Positions 36,887 through 45,582 of a stretch of DNA of 64,000 nt are shown here, piece after piece (the first letter of the stretch is position 1; each line of letters starts with the position of its first letter). The notes under the pieces were generated by a model. That model was given only the letters and a program-made list of their open reading frames with translations. It did no database searches and was not told the origin of the DNA. The translations under genes and the position numbers were made by a program. The DNA comes from Calothrix sp. PCC 7103 (GTDB lineage Bacteria; Cyanobacteriota; Cyanobacteriia; Cyanobacteriales; Nostocaceae), in contig NZ_KB217478.1 of the NCBI RefSeq assembly GCF_000331305.1, positions 7,466,317-7,530,316 on the forward strand. The letters are read 5' to 3'.

Positions 36887-39379
36887 ATGGTTCAAGTAAA
36901 TGGACAAGCTCCAGCACAGTCTTCGGGAACAAAATTACCATTAGACACAGCGTTGGATATTTATGAGCAAGCGCTTTTGACATTGGAAGATACAGTTCCG
37001 AATTCTACATTCGCTCAAAAAGTTGCGGTTTTGGTTGCACGGGATGGAGTAGAGAAAAAGAAGCAGATGGATCAAAACCCTCTGGGTGCAACTTATGCAA
37101 GATTGCTTAGTTTGGATGAACGCTTGAAAGCGCAAGCAAAAATTCTCAGTGAAGATGACGAATTAGCACAATGGAAAGATAGTTTGAACGCTCCACCAAA
37201 TATGTGGTGGTGGCATTTAAAATATCCTCTAGCAATGTCACCAATGCAAGTAGCTAAACGCTATAAGCAAGCTATCTCGGCATTGGAAGTAGCACTTCCC
37301 CATGCTAGTAAAGAACAAGTCTTAGAAGTTTTACTGGCGCGCGATGCGATTGAAACTTCCCGTGATAATCAACCTCTACCAGAACATATAGCCAAAATAG
37401 TAATTGATTTAGACGAACGGTTGCGCTCGCTGGCTGACATTATTACCCAACTGGTTAAGTTAGAGGACTGGAAGAAGAGTTTAAGTAAAACTACACCAAA
37501 TATGTGGTGGTGGGAACTCAGTAATATTGAACCAATTCCAGTCCAAGCAGTTGAACGCTATGAAAAGGCTTTAGTTGCTTTGGAATTACCACCAAAACCA
37601 ACATCAGAAGAATTGTTAGAGGTTTTACTAGGACGGGATGCTGTCGAAAAAGCTTGGATCAAGCAACAACAACCTCCTCGCTACTTGACGGCAAAAATTA
37701 TTGAATTAGATAAACGGTTAAAAGCTCAATCTCAGGCTTTTGCAAACGATGATATTGTGGATGAGTGGAAAAATAACCTCAAACCACCAGAGATGAATTG
37801 GTGGTGGTCTTTCACCCGTTCTGTTCCTTTACCCAATGAAGCGATTGCTCGTTACGAAAAAACAATTAATGTAGTTGAAAGTAACAAACCACCTGCTTCC
37901 GAACAACTTTTAGAAGCACTTCTAGCTCGTGATGGGGTAGAGGAAGCAGTAGAACAAGCTTATCGAAGTAAACCTGTTCCTGAAAAACTAGCTAGGCAAA
38001 TTATTGCTTTAGACAACAAATTAAAGCAGTATCGGCTGGATTTGAACAAAGATAACCAAATCAGACAATGGAAAGATAGCTTAAAACGCCAAAATCGTTG
38101 GTGGTGGGAACTAAAACCTGCGATTGTTGGTTCCGAAGAAGAACCCGGAACCCGTAAAGATTGGCTATTTAACACTTTAGCGGTAATTTGCCTGGGTATT
38201 GGTGCTGCTTTTACAGCTTATAGCAGTCAAGTATTTTTCCAAAAAGTGGAAGGACAAGAAACCCAACAAGCAGACCTATCCCAAAATATGGCTGCAGTGT
38301 TACAAGTCATCGGTTTAGGTGCAGGTGGTGCAGCAGCATTAACTAGCGGTGGTAGAAAAACCCTCGAAAAATTGTTTACCAACTTGCAGTTGCCTCCCAA
38401 CAAACAAGCACCCACAGCATTGGCGATCGCAGCTGGAATGGCAGCAGTTACTGGTACTGTTGCTGCATCTTTACCATTATGGGGTAAAGCCTATATAAAT
38501 CAAGGAGAGCAACACCTCCAAAATGGGGATTGGCTAAAAGCAGAAGATAGTTTTCTCCAAGCCAAAAAATTTATTAGTGCTGACGAAGATAAAGCCAAAA
38601 TTGAACTTGGTTTTGGCTCAATTTACGAACATCTTGGGGACGTGAATAAAGCCAAAGAATCTTATAAAAAAGCTGCTGCTCTTGACAACATGGAAGGAAT
38701 GGGTCAATTTGCCCGACTCAGTATTATTGATTTTTTTCTCAAAAATCCGCCTGGTTCCCGGATGAAACCATCAGCTTCTGACGATAATTACAGGCAAGCA
38801 AAAATATACAACGACCGCGTAAGTAACAAGTTAGCAGCAGAAGTAGTGCAATCAGATGCGAAAGAAGCAAGTAATGAAAACCTAAAAATCAAAGTAATAG
38901 CTCAAACGAATCAGGTCATACTTTATCTGTTGAAGGAAATGATTATAGACCCAAAAAATCCTGATGTTATTCAAAATAAAGAGATACGTTTTAATCAACT
39001 TAAAACTGAGATTCCATCACTTTTTTCTGGTAACGCTGGAACATTAGAGAAGCTTCCAGAAGATAATTCGATAAGAGTAAGAAATGTATGTCTTGGTCGC
39101 GGAATTATGCAGGACTTACAAGCAATAGGAGTTAATATTCCCGATGAACAATATAAAGCAATTGTTCCTACTTTGTATGATAGACCTAGTCAAACAATTT
39201 GCTATAACGATAAAACTTTGAGTATTTTGGATTTCTCTTTAATTGAAGGAGTTGCAGATTTAGCCAGAACACGCCAATTTACTATAACCGCTATTCCTCC
39301 AAAAATAAGCCAAGAACCACAATTGGGTGTTCAGGGACAAGAGCAAGCAGAAAATCAAAATTTTCTTAATACCCCATAA
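36887..39379 (+). CDS. Membrane protein with four WWW-containing repeats and TPRs
   Basis: I do not recognise this 830-residue protein. Residues about 20-420 consist of four copies of a roughly 95-residue module. Each has a helix with YEQALxxLE, the motif LLARDGVE, a helix with LDERLKAQA, a short WKDSL segment and a closing triple Trp: PNMWWWHL, PNMWWWEL, EMNWWWSF and QNRWWWEL. Two membrane helices follow (about 427-447 and 510-530), then a TPR pair (GDWLKAEDSFLQAKKFISAD, YEHLGDVNKAKESYKKAAAL) and a C-terminal domain (about 640-810). It is convergent with a huge NB-ARC gene. Its function is unknown. Confidence 0.8.
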   Translation: MVQVNGQAPAQSSGTKLPLDTALDIYEQALLTLEDTVPNSTFAQKVAVLVARDGVEKKKQMDQNPLGATYARLLSLDERLKAQAKILSEDDELAQWKDSLNAPPNMWWWHLKYPLAMSPMQVAKRYKQAISALEVALPHASKEQVLEVLLARDAIETSRDNQPLPEHIAKIVIDLDERLRSLADIITQLVKLEDWKKSLSKTTPNMWWWELSNIEPIPVQAVERYEKALVALELPPKPTSEELLEVLLGRDAVEKAWIKQQQPPRYLTAKIIELDKRLKAQSQAFANDDIVDEWKNNLKPPEMNWWWSFTRSVPLPNEAIARYEKTINVVESNKPPASEQLLEALLARDGVEEAVEQAYRSKPVPEKLARQIIALDNKLKQYRLDLNKDNQIRQWKDSLKRQNRWWWELKPAIVGSEEEPGTRKDWLFNTLAVICLGIGAAFTAYSSQVFFQKVEGQETQQADLSQNMAAVLQVIGLGAGGAAALTSGGRKTLEKLFTNLQLPPNKQAPTALAIAAGMAAVTGTVAASLPLWGKAYINQGEQHLQNGDWLKAEDSFLQAKKFISADEDKAKIELGFGSIYEHLGDVNKAKESYKKAAALDNMEGMGQFARLSIIDFFLKNPPGSRMKPSASDDNYRQAKIYNDRVSNKLAAEVVQSDAKEASNENLKIKVIAQTNQVILYLLKEMIIDPKNPDVIQNKEIRFNQLKTEIPSLFSGNAGTLEKLPEDNSIRVRNVCLGRGIMQDLQAIGVNIPDEQYKAIVPTLYDRPSQTICYNDKTLSILDFSLIEGVADLARTRQFTITAIPPKISQEPQLGVQGQEQAENQNFLNTP

Positions 39380-39522
39380 TATACTGCGAACGGGTAAAAA
39401 CTAAACTTTGTCATGCTGAACGGAGCGCAGCGGAGTGAAGCATCTTGGAGATTCTAGCCTGCGGCAAATGCTCCGCATTACGCTACGCTCAGAATGACAT
39501 TTCTTACCCGTTTTGAGTATAT
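39379..39522. mobile_element. MITE-like element, copy 1
   Basis: The 144-bp element has imperfect terminal inverted repeats of about 19 bp (ATATACTGCGAACGGGTAA and TTACCCGTTTTGAGTATAT). Its interior palindrome contains TTTGTCATGCTGAACG and CGCTCAGAATGACA. A second copy with the same ends lies at 48694-48835. It codes for nothing, so it would need a transposase in trans. It abuts the stop codon of the WWW-repeat gene. Confidence 0.8.
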
Positions 39523-39591
39523 CAATGTCCGGGAGCATAATACCAATTTATTGTGAGGCTTCATATCCCGCCACAGGCTTAGTTTTAAATT

Positions 39592-42500
39592 TTATCGCCA
39601 CCACCGTGAAACATCTTGGATAGCAGAAGCTGTATCTCTCACCGCTTGTTTGCCACCTAAAGCATCTATAATAGGAGTTAATGCGTTTATATCACTAAGT
39701 AAACTTGGGCGAGTGTGAACAGATAAGATATGAAGAGTTTTTTCCCAGAGACAAAAAAGTTGAGTTTTTTGTATTTGTAAAAGTTTATCAACCAAACTAC
39801 TTATGGCTTGGGTGCGATACTTTTCATCCTGAATCTCCCTAGCAGCAGCCAAAGCCTCTGGTAACAATTCTGGTAATTTATCAGCCAAAGGACTTAGAGT
39901 ATAGGCTCGATAGTACTCATCCTGAATCTCCCTGGCAGCAGCCACCGCCTCTGGTAATAATTTTGGCAATTTATCAGCCAAATTACTTAGAATATTGGCG
40001 CGCTCGCTTTCACTCTCAAGCTCCCTGGCAGCAGCCAAAGCCTCTGGTAACAATTCTGATGGTAATTTATAAACCAAATTACTTAGAATATGGGCGCGAT
40101 TAGCATGCCGCATCTCCCTGGTAGCAGCCAAAGCCTCTGGTAATAATTCTGGTAATTTATCAGCCAAACTACTTAGAGCATAGGCGCGATTATACTCATC
40201 TTGAATCTCCCTAGCAGCAGCCACTGCCTCTGGTAACAATTCTGGTGGTAATTTATCAGCCAAACTACTTAGGGCTAGGTTGCGATGCTCGTTATTCTCA
40301 ATCTCCCTAGCAGCAGCCACTGCCTCTGGTAATAATTCTGGGAATTTATCAGCCAAACTCTTTAGAGCATAAGCACGATAGTAATCATCCTGAATCTCCC
40401 TGGCAGCAGCCACTGCCTCTGGTAACAATTCTGGTGGCAATTTATCAGTTAAACTACTTAGGGCATAAGCGCGATACATCTCACCCTCAAGCTCCCTGGC
40501 AGCAGCCAGAGCCTCTGGTAGCACTTCTGGGAATTTATCAGCCAAATTACTTAGAGCTTGAACGTGAAACACATCATAGTGAATCTCCCTAGCAGCAGCC
40601 ACTGCCTCTGGTAACAATTCTGGCAACTGAACAGCTAATCTAGTTAGAATATAGGCACGAGCCTCCCCATCCTGAATCTCCCTAGTAGCAGCCACTGCTT
40701 CTGGTAACAATTCAGATGGCAATTTATCAGCCAAACTATTTAGGGCTTGGGCGCGATACTCCTCATCGTGAATCTCTATAGCGGTAGCTAGAGCCTCTGG
40801 TAACAATTCTGGAAATTTATCAGCCAAATTACTTAGGGCTTGGGCACGACTTGACTCAAACTGAATCTCCCTGGCAGCAGCCACAGCATTTGGTAATAAT
40901 TCTGACAATTTAACAGCCAAACTACTTAGGACTTGGGCGCGATACTTCTCATCTTTAATCTCCCTGAAAGCAGCTACAGCCTCTAGTAACAATTCTGATG
41001 GTAATTTATTTGCCAAAGTATTTAAGGCTTGGGTGCGATACTTCTCATTCTTAATCCTCCTCGCAGTAGCTAGAGCCTCTGGTAACAATTCTGGCAACTT
41101 ATCAGCCAAACTACTTAGGGCATCGGCGCGATACATCTCATCCTGAATCTCCCTGGCAGCAGCCACAACCTCTGGTAACAATTCTTGCGGCAATTTATCA
41201 GCCAAACTACTTAGAATATGAGCGCGATTATACTCATCCTCAATCTCCCTGATAGCAGCCAGAGCCTCTGGTAATAATTCTGGCAATTTATCAGCCAAAC
41301 TACTTAGGGCTTGGGCGCGACTGACCTCAGACTCAATCTCCCTGGCAACAGCTAGAGCCTCTGGTAACAATTCTGGCAATTTATCAGCCAAAAGACTTAG
41401 TACTTCAGCGCGATCCCCCTCATTCTCAATCTCCCTGGCAGCAACCAGAGCCTCTGGTAACAATTCTGGTGGTAATTTATTAGCCAAACTTGTTAGTGCA
41501 TTGACACGATTATACTCACTCTCAATCTCCCTGGCAGCAGCCAGAGCCTCTGGTAACAATTCTGGCAATTTATCAGCCAAAAGACTTAGGGCATCGGCGC
41601 GGTCATTCTCATCTTGAATCTCCCTGACAGCAGCTAGAGCCTCTGGTAACAATTCTGGTAATTTATCAGCCAAACTACTTAGGGCTTGGGCGCGACGCCA
41701 CTCATCTTGAATCTCCCTGGCAGCAGCTAGAGCCTCTGGTAACAATTCAGGTGGCAATTTATCAGCCAAACTACTTAGAGCATCAGCGAGAAACCACCCA
41801 TACTGAGTCTCCCTGGCAAAAGCCACAGTCTCTGGTAACAATTCAGGTAGCAGTTTACCAGCCAAACTACTTAGAATAGAGACGAGAAACTCCGCGTCCT
41901 GAATCTCCCTGGCAGCAACCAGAGCTTTCGACAGCGCTAATTCCTTTAGCTTTGGTGGCAAATGATTGGCTAGCTGTGTAAGCAAGTTTGCTTTCCATGA
42001 TGGACTCGAGCTTTGTAGTGCGTAACTGAGTCCTTGCTCAGGAGTCCACATATTTTTTTGAACTAACGCAACCAGCAGTTCTACTGGTAAATCAACTGTT
42101 AGACTATTAAGAGATGCAATAATCAAAGCATAGCGACACTGCAACCCAATAACTTGAGCCAAGGTTGTTTCAGTCCATGAGTCTTCTGCCAATCGCCATG
42201 CACGAACAACATCAGTTACAAAGTTGGCAGTTTGTTCTAAGCTCGCGCAAGCTTCGTACCAACCGTTACCTCCGGTTTCTGAATCTTCCCGCAATAATTC
42301 GTGAATTTCTTCTACCTTTTGAGCCTTGGAAAAATGCCAAACTAAATGCTGATGGATATACCCATCATTGGGCAAGGTATGCCAGAGATTTTTAGAGGTT
42401 TTATTTCGGTACGTCTCCAAAAAAGTAGCGTGGGCAGAAGCTAAAGTTATACCCAACCCCGATAGATTATCTTCATCCTCTGAGTTTGCTGGAGCAGTTA

Positions 42501-43524
42501 ACAAATTACGTGCCAAGTCATGAAATAAGTTATGTAAACGGTATGTTGGTGTCCCATCTGGCAAAGGAACTCCAGGTGATAAAACTGCTTTATTTTCTAA
42601 GTATTCCAATGTCTTGGCAGCGTCATATACATCCATTTTCCATAGAGTCGCAGCCATCGTCTTATTTATAGTGACATTTTCCCGTAATACCCCCAACCAA
42701 GAAAAAAGCTCTTGCTTTTGTTTAGGCATTCGCTTGACACTCAAATTTAATGATGCTGTTAAGCAGAAGCGTTTTATAATAGTTTCATCAGTAATTTCTT
42801 CTGCTTCTAGTCGGTGAATATTTTTTAATCGGGCTACCTCTTGCTGCAAATCCTCTAATAATCGATTCCAAGTAGTACCACTGGCAACTTCAGCAGCTAC
42901 CAATTCCAACGCGAGAGGGAAATAACCAACCGATAAAGCTAAATCTTGCGCTGACTGATATTCTATAGCAGTAATCGAGCGTCCTATTTTTTTAGTCAGC
43001 AGTTCCATCGCTTGGGATGGTTGCATTACATCCAAACAATATGGGGGGTTCGCTCCAAGAGCTTGAGCGATTTGAGCATCACGGGTTGTTACCAAAACTT
43101 GACAGCTAGCTCCACCAACATTAAATACTTGTGCATCCTCTATATTCCAAGCATCGTCTATTACCAACAACACAGCTTTTTCATACAACAATGTACGCAG
43201 TTGATTGGAAGCAGCTTCCACACTGATAGGTTTAAAGTTATAGTCCCCCAATGCCTGTATCCAGCCACTAAGCAGCGATAAAAGATTAGGCTGTTGACCT
43301 AAAGTTACCCACAAAATACCATCACAAAAATGAGCTTGCACCTCTTCGTCATGTGCCAAAGCCATCGCGATGGTAGATTTACCAACCGTAAAGTTACCGT
43401 AAATCGCTGTCACTTCCGAAGTACCTACATCTGTTTTCAGCAGACGAGTTTTTAACTCTCGGCTGTGTTCGGGACGGTCTACATAATAACTGGGTAAAGG
43501 TGGTGCTTGGAAGATATCAATCAT
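39592..43524 (-). CDS. NB-ARC STAND protein with about 23 tandem helical repeats
   Basis: This 1310-residue protein starts almost directly with an NB-ARC ATPase: Walker A GNFTVGKSTIAMALA (about residues 43-57), Walker B AVLLVIDDAW (about 115-124), sensor QVLVTTRD, and the GLPLA-equivalent VGYFPLALEL. A winged-helix/linker region reaches about residue 520. About 23 repeats of 31-32 residues follow (consensus LPELLPEALAAAREIQDE then YRAxALSSLADK), and a conserved-looking tail ends in DVSRWWR. NB-ARC with a repeat sensor is the plan of plant NLRs and bacterial Avs-like sensors. No effector domain is visible, so signalling may go through a partner. It is convergent with the WWW-repeat gene. Confidence 0.93.
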   Translation of the reverse strand: MIDIFQAPPLPSYYVDRPEHSRELKTRLLKTDVGTSEVTAIYGNFTVGKSTIAMALAHDEEVQAHFCDGILWVTLGQQPNLLSLLSGWIQALGDYNFKPISVEAASNQLRTLLYEKAVLLVIDDAWNIEDAQVFNVGGASCQVLVTTRDAQIAQALGANPPYCLDVMQPSQAMELLTKKIGRSITAIEYQSAQDLALSVGYFPLALELVAAEVASGTTWNRLLEDLQQEVARLKNIHRLEAEEITDETIIKRFCLTASLNLSVKRMPKQKQELFSWLGVLRENVTINKTMAATLWKMDVYDAAKTLEYLENKAVLSPGVPLPDGTPTYRLHNLFHDLARNLLTAPANSEDEDNLSGLGITLASAHATFLETYRNKTSKNLWHTLPNDGYIHQHLVWHFSKAQKVEEIHELLREDSETGGNGWYEACASLEQTANFVTDVVRAWRLAEDSWTETTLAQVIGLQCRYALIIASLNSLTVDLPVELLVALVQKNMWTPEQGLSYALQSSSPSWKANLLTQLANHLPPKLKELALSKALVAAREIQDAEFLVSILSSLAGKLLPELLPETVAFARETQYGWFLADALSSLADKLPPELLPEALAAAREIQDEWRRAQALSSLADKLPELLPEALAAVREIQDENDRADALSLLADKLPELLPEALAAAREIESEYNRVNALTSLANKLPPELLPEALVAAREIENEGDRAEVLSLLADKLPELLPEALAVAREIESEVSRAQALSSLADKLPELLPEALAAIREIEDEYNRAHILSSLADKLPQELLPEVVAAAREIQDEMYRADALSSLADKLPELLPEALATARRIKNEKYRTQALNTLANKLPSELLLEAVAAFREIKDEKYRAQVLSSLAVKLSELLPNAVAAAREIQFESSRAQALSNLADKFPELLPEALATAIEIHDEEYRAQALNSLADKLPSELLPEAVAATREIQDGEARAYILTRLAVQLPELLPEAVAAAREIHYDVFHVQALSNLADKFPEVLPEALAAARELEGEMYRAYALSSLTDKLPPELLPEAVAAAREIQDDYYRAYALKSLADKFPELLPEAVAAAREIENNEHRNLALSSLADKLPPELLPEAVAAAREIQDEYNRAYALSSLADKLPELLPEALAATREMRHANRAHILSNLVYKLPSELLPEALAAARELESESERANILSNLADKLPKLLPEAVAAAREIQDEYYRAYTLSPLADKLPELLPEALAAAREIQDEKYRTQAISSLVDKLLQIQKTQLFCLWEKTLHILSVHTRPSLLSDINALTPIIDALGGKQAVRDTASAIQDVSRWWR
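39772..41940 (-). repeat. Tandem 93/96-bp coding repeats inside the NB-ARC gene
   Basis: About 23 units of 93 or 96 bp code for the helical repeats. The framework (GCCTCTGGTAACAATTCTGG on the plus strand) is nearly identical between units, while the stretch coding for the 5-7 residues after REI differs from unit to unit. Unit 20 lacks one codon (REMRHANRAH in place of the usual REIQDEYNRAY). Strong DNA identity points to recent duplication or gene conversion. Confidence 0.9.
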
Positions 43525-43959
43525 CTTATTTATAACTAGCTTTTACAGCTTTTGATTGACCATATTAGCTCACATTCTGAGTAAAGTTATGTAATGGTTG
43601 CGGACTCAGGAAGTTTTTGGTAGTATATTTGCTCATACCAATTTAATGTGAAGCGAGTACTGATAAATTAGTTAAGCTAGATAGTGGTTTGATATCACTT
43701 ATTTTATTAGACGCGAACGAGAGTTCTGTTAATTTGCTGAGATTTTGATTTTGAAAAGATTAAAGTAAAAGTGTAATTATACTCTAACTGTGGCGCCTTG
43801 GAAAAAGCCGAAGAAATCGCGCGGGCAAATTGACACCTGTACCATAATTTAAACTAATGTGCATTATCAGGCGCCCAAATAAAAAGTTGTCATAAAGCAA
43901 AAACCAGATGAAAGTTGGCTCGGCTATATTAAACGTAATATCTGAATAATTAGTTAATT
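43525..43959. other. 435-bp gap between divergent genes
   Basis: The gap lies between the divergent NB-ARC gene and a plus-strand secreted-protein gene. It has no open frame of interest and no strong hairpin. The first GGCGCC after the long GGCGCC-free interval lies here (about 43793). Promoters of both genes should be here, but no clear motif stands out. Confidence 0.5.
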
Positions 43960-44499
43960 ATGCGTAAGTTGCTACTTGGTATATTCAGTAGTGTTATTGT
44001 TACCTTACCTCAATCTGTAATGGCTACAGTGGGATTTGCGGAATGGGAAGTGACAACAGCTAATGGTAATTTTATTACCCACAGTGACCCATACATTCTG
44101 GAGTGCGGCACCTGTTTAATGAGCAAGCAGCGCAAAACTTTAGCCTCCCAGGTTCAATGGTGGAGATATTATCGCTTCTCAGTTACAGGTCAAGCGGCTG
44201 AGGGTTACTTTTTGCTTGACGAGCGTACCCAAAGTATTCAATTTTGGGATAGTGAAGCAGAATTAGAGAAGGCTGTGGCACTTGCGAATATTGGTAAGCC
44301 TGTTTCGCAACGCATGACTAGGCAAGACGGTTGGAATGCGACATGGATTCCGATAATGCGGCAAATGTACTGTGATAAAAAGACTGTTGAGCGTTCACTA
44401 GCAGAAATCCCTAACCAAACGGAAAGGGAAGCTATGCATAAAAAATATAAAGAACAGTGCCAGCTTTTGAAGTCTCAGCTTTTACCAAAAAATAAATAA
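43960..44499 (+). CDS. Exported protein of unknown function
   Basis: The 179 residues begin with a signal peptide (about 1-22, cleavage near VMA-TV). The mature part is Trp/Tyr-rich (GFAEWEVTTANGNFITHSDP, QVQWWRYYRFSVTGQAAEGY) and contains four cysteines (CGTC, MYC, EQC). It ends in a charged helix. I do not recognise the family. It stands alone. Confidence 0.7.
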   Translation: MRKLLLGIFSSVIVTLPQSVMATVGFAEWEVTTANGNFITHSDPYILECGTCLMSKQRKTLASQVQWWRYYRFSVTGQAAEGYFLLDERTQSIQFWDSEAELEKAVALANIGKPVSQRMTRQDGWNATWIPIMRQMYCDKKTVERSLAEIPNQTEREAMHKKYKEQCQLLKSQLLPKNK

Positions 44500-44528
44500 A
44501 ATCCCTTGGTGGCGCCTGTGAGTAATAT

Positions 44529-45089
44529 TCAAGTACAAGCGCAGAAATACCTGCCTAAACGCTCTATAAAATTCCTAATTGTTTGCTCTCCACGCCGCGC
44601 GTTTCCTGTTGTGAGGTAATCTAAAAGGGCGCCTTGAAATAAGTGCAACAGTATTAACGCCATATTCTCATCCTGTAAAAGCTGTGATAGTGCTTCTTGC
44701 CACTTTTGAATTTCAAGCTCTAAAAATTGCCGCGTTTCTATATCACCCTGTACCGCGCGCTGGTTTAATTCCATCGTGAGTCTGAGTAACCCATACATTT
44801 CTGATGATGTAAAATGCTCCCACATTTGAATCAAAGCTTTTAATATATCTCCATTCTCTGTGGATTGGAATGACCATAACTTATCACGCAGGCGCCTTTC
44901 TAAAAGACTAATCACCTGTTTTTCTAACTCTTGCTTTGAGCCAAAGTGATACACCAGCATACGTCCACTTGTACCAATGCGCTTGGCAATGACGTTAATA
45001 CTACAGTCTAAGCTGCCTGTTTCTATGGCAGCATTCAAACACTTTTCTAAAAGCTCTTCCTTTTTTTGAGGTTCGGGTGGTCTACTCAT
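44529..45089 (-). CDS. TetR-family repressor
   Basis: The N-terminal helix-turn-helix (about 20-62: SLDCSINVIAKRIGTSGRML, YHFGSKQELEKQV) is of TetR type. The rest is a helical ligand-binding domain with many Leu/Gln residues. It is divergent from a membrane-protein gene, and the 80-bp gap holds two identical 20-bp sites, so it very probably represses both genes. The ligand is unknown. Confidence 0.9.
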   Translation of the reverse strand: MSRPPEPQKKEELLEKCLNAAIETGSLDCSINVIAKRIGTSGRMLVYHFGSKQELEKQVISLLERRLRDKLWSFQSTENGDILKALIQMWEHFTSSEMYGLLRLTMELNQRAVQGDIETRQFLELEIQKWQEALSQLLQDENMALILLHLFQGALLDYLTTGNARRGEQTIRNFIERLGRYFCACT

Positions 45090-45095
45090 TGACAG

Positions 45096-45142
45096 TTAAC
45101 GTAACAGCTATTACACTAATTATTAACGTAACAGCTATTACA
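45096..45142. promoter_or_regulatory. Twin operator for the TetR regulator
   Basis: Two identical 20-bp copies of TTAACGTAACAGCTATTACA lie 27 bp apart centre to centre. The core GTAACAGCTATTAC is a near-palindrome with one mismatched pair. They occupy the gap between the divergent TetR and membrane-protein genes, as expected for TetR autoregulation. The exact identity of the copies suggests two dimer sites. Confidence 0.8.
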
Positions 45143-45169
45143 TTAACATAATTCAAGGAGCGAGTAATT

Positions 45170-45577
45170 ATGAGCCGTAAAGATGGAATCATCCTTTTTT
45201 CCCTTGGTCTGATTATTTGGATGATAGGTACATTTGTTTACCGTATAGCTGGGTCATATTTCTTTGAAAGTTCTACAGTTGGGTATTGGTTAAATGTTAT
45301 TGTTACTGGTGCTTTGTACTGTGCTATTGCTATAGGGCTATTGAAGTGGCGCCGTATTGAGTCAGAATATTGGTTACATGGAGCAATGTGTCTTGCTTTG
45401 CCGGGAATGTTGGGTGAAGTGCTGGTACTTTCGGCTTTTTCTGAATTAATGGTGAATATGCAACCTGAAACAGCAGGAAGATATGGCGCCTTTTTATTTG
45501 GAGGATATTCGTCTTTAATTGGTTGCGCTTGGTTTATGTCGATGAAAGCTAGTTCACAGCGTGTTGTTAGTAATTAA
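45170..45577 (+). CDS. DUF5367-type four-helix membrane protein
   Basis: A 135-residue protein with four hydrophobic helices (FSLGLIIWMIGTFVYRIAG, WLNVIVTGALYCAIAIGLL, ALPGMLGEVLVLSAF, GAFLFGGYSSLIGCAWFM). The length and motif placement fit DUF5367, a family often paired with TetR regulators. It follows the twin operator and a GGAG ribosome binding site. Its function is unknown; an efflux or stress role is only inference. Confidence 0.75.
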   Translation: MSRKDGIILFSLGLIIWMIGTFVYRIAGSYFFESSTVGYWLNVIVTGALYCAIAIGLLKWRRIESEYWLHGAMCLALPGMLGEVLVLSAFSELMVNMQPETAGRYGAFLFGGYSSLIGCAWFMSMKASSQRVVSN

Positions 45578-45582
45578 TTTAC

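Noticed and set aside
39772-41940. Possible CRISPR array because of regular 93/96-bp spacing
   Set aside because: The units are coding, in one uninterrupted frame, and the variable parts are a few codons within the repeat rather than spacers.
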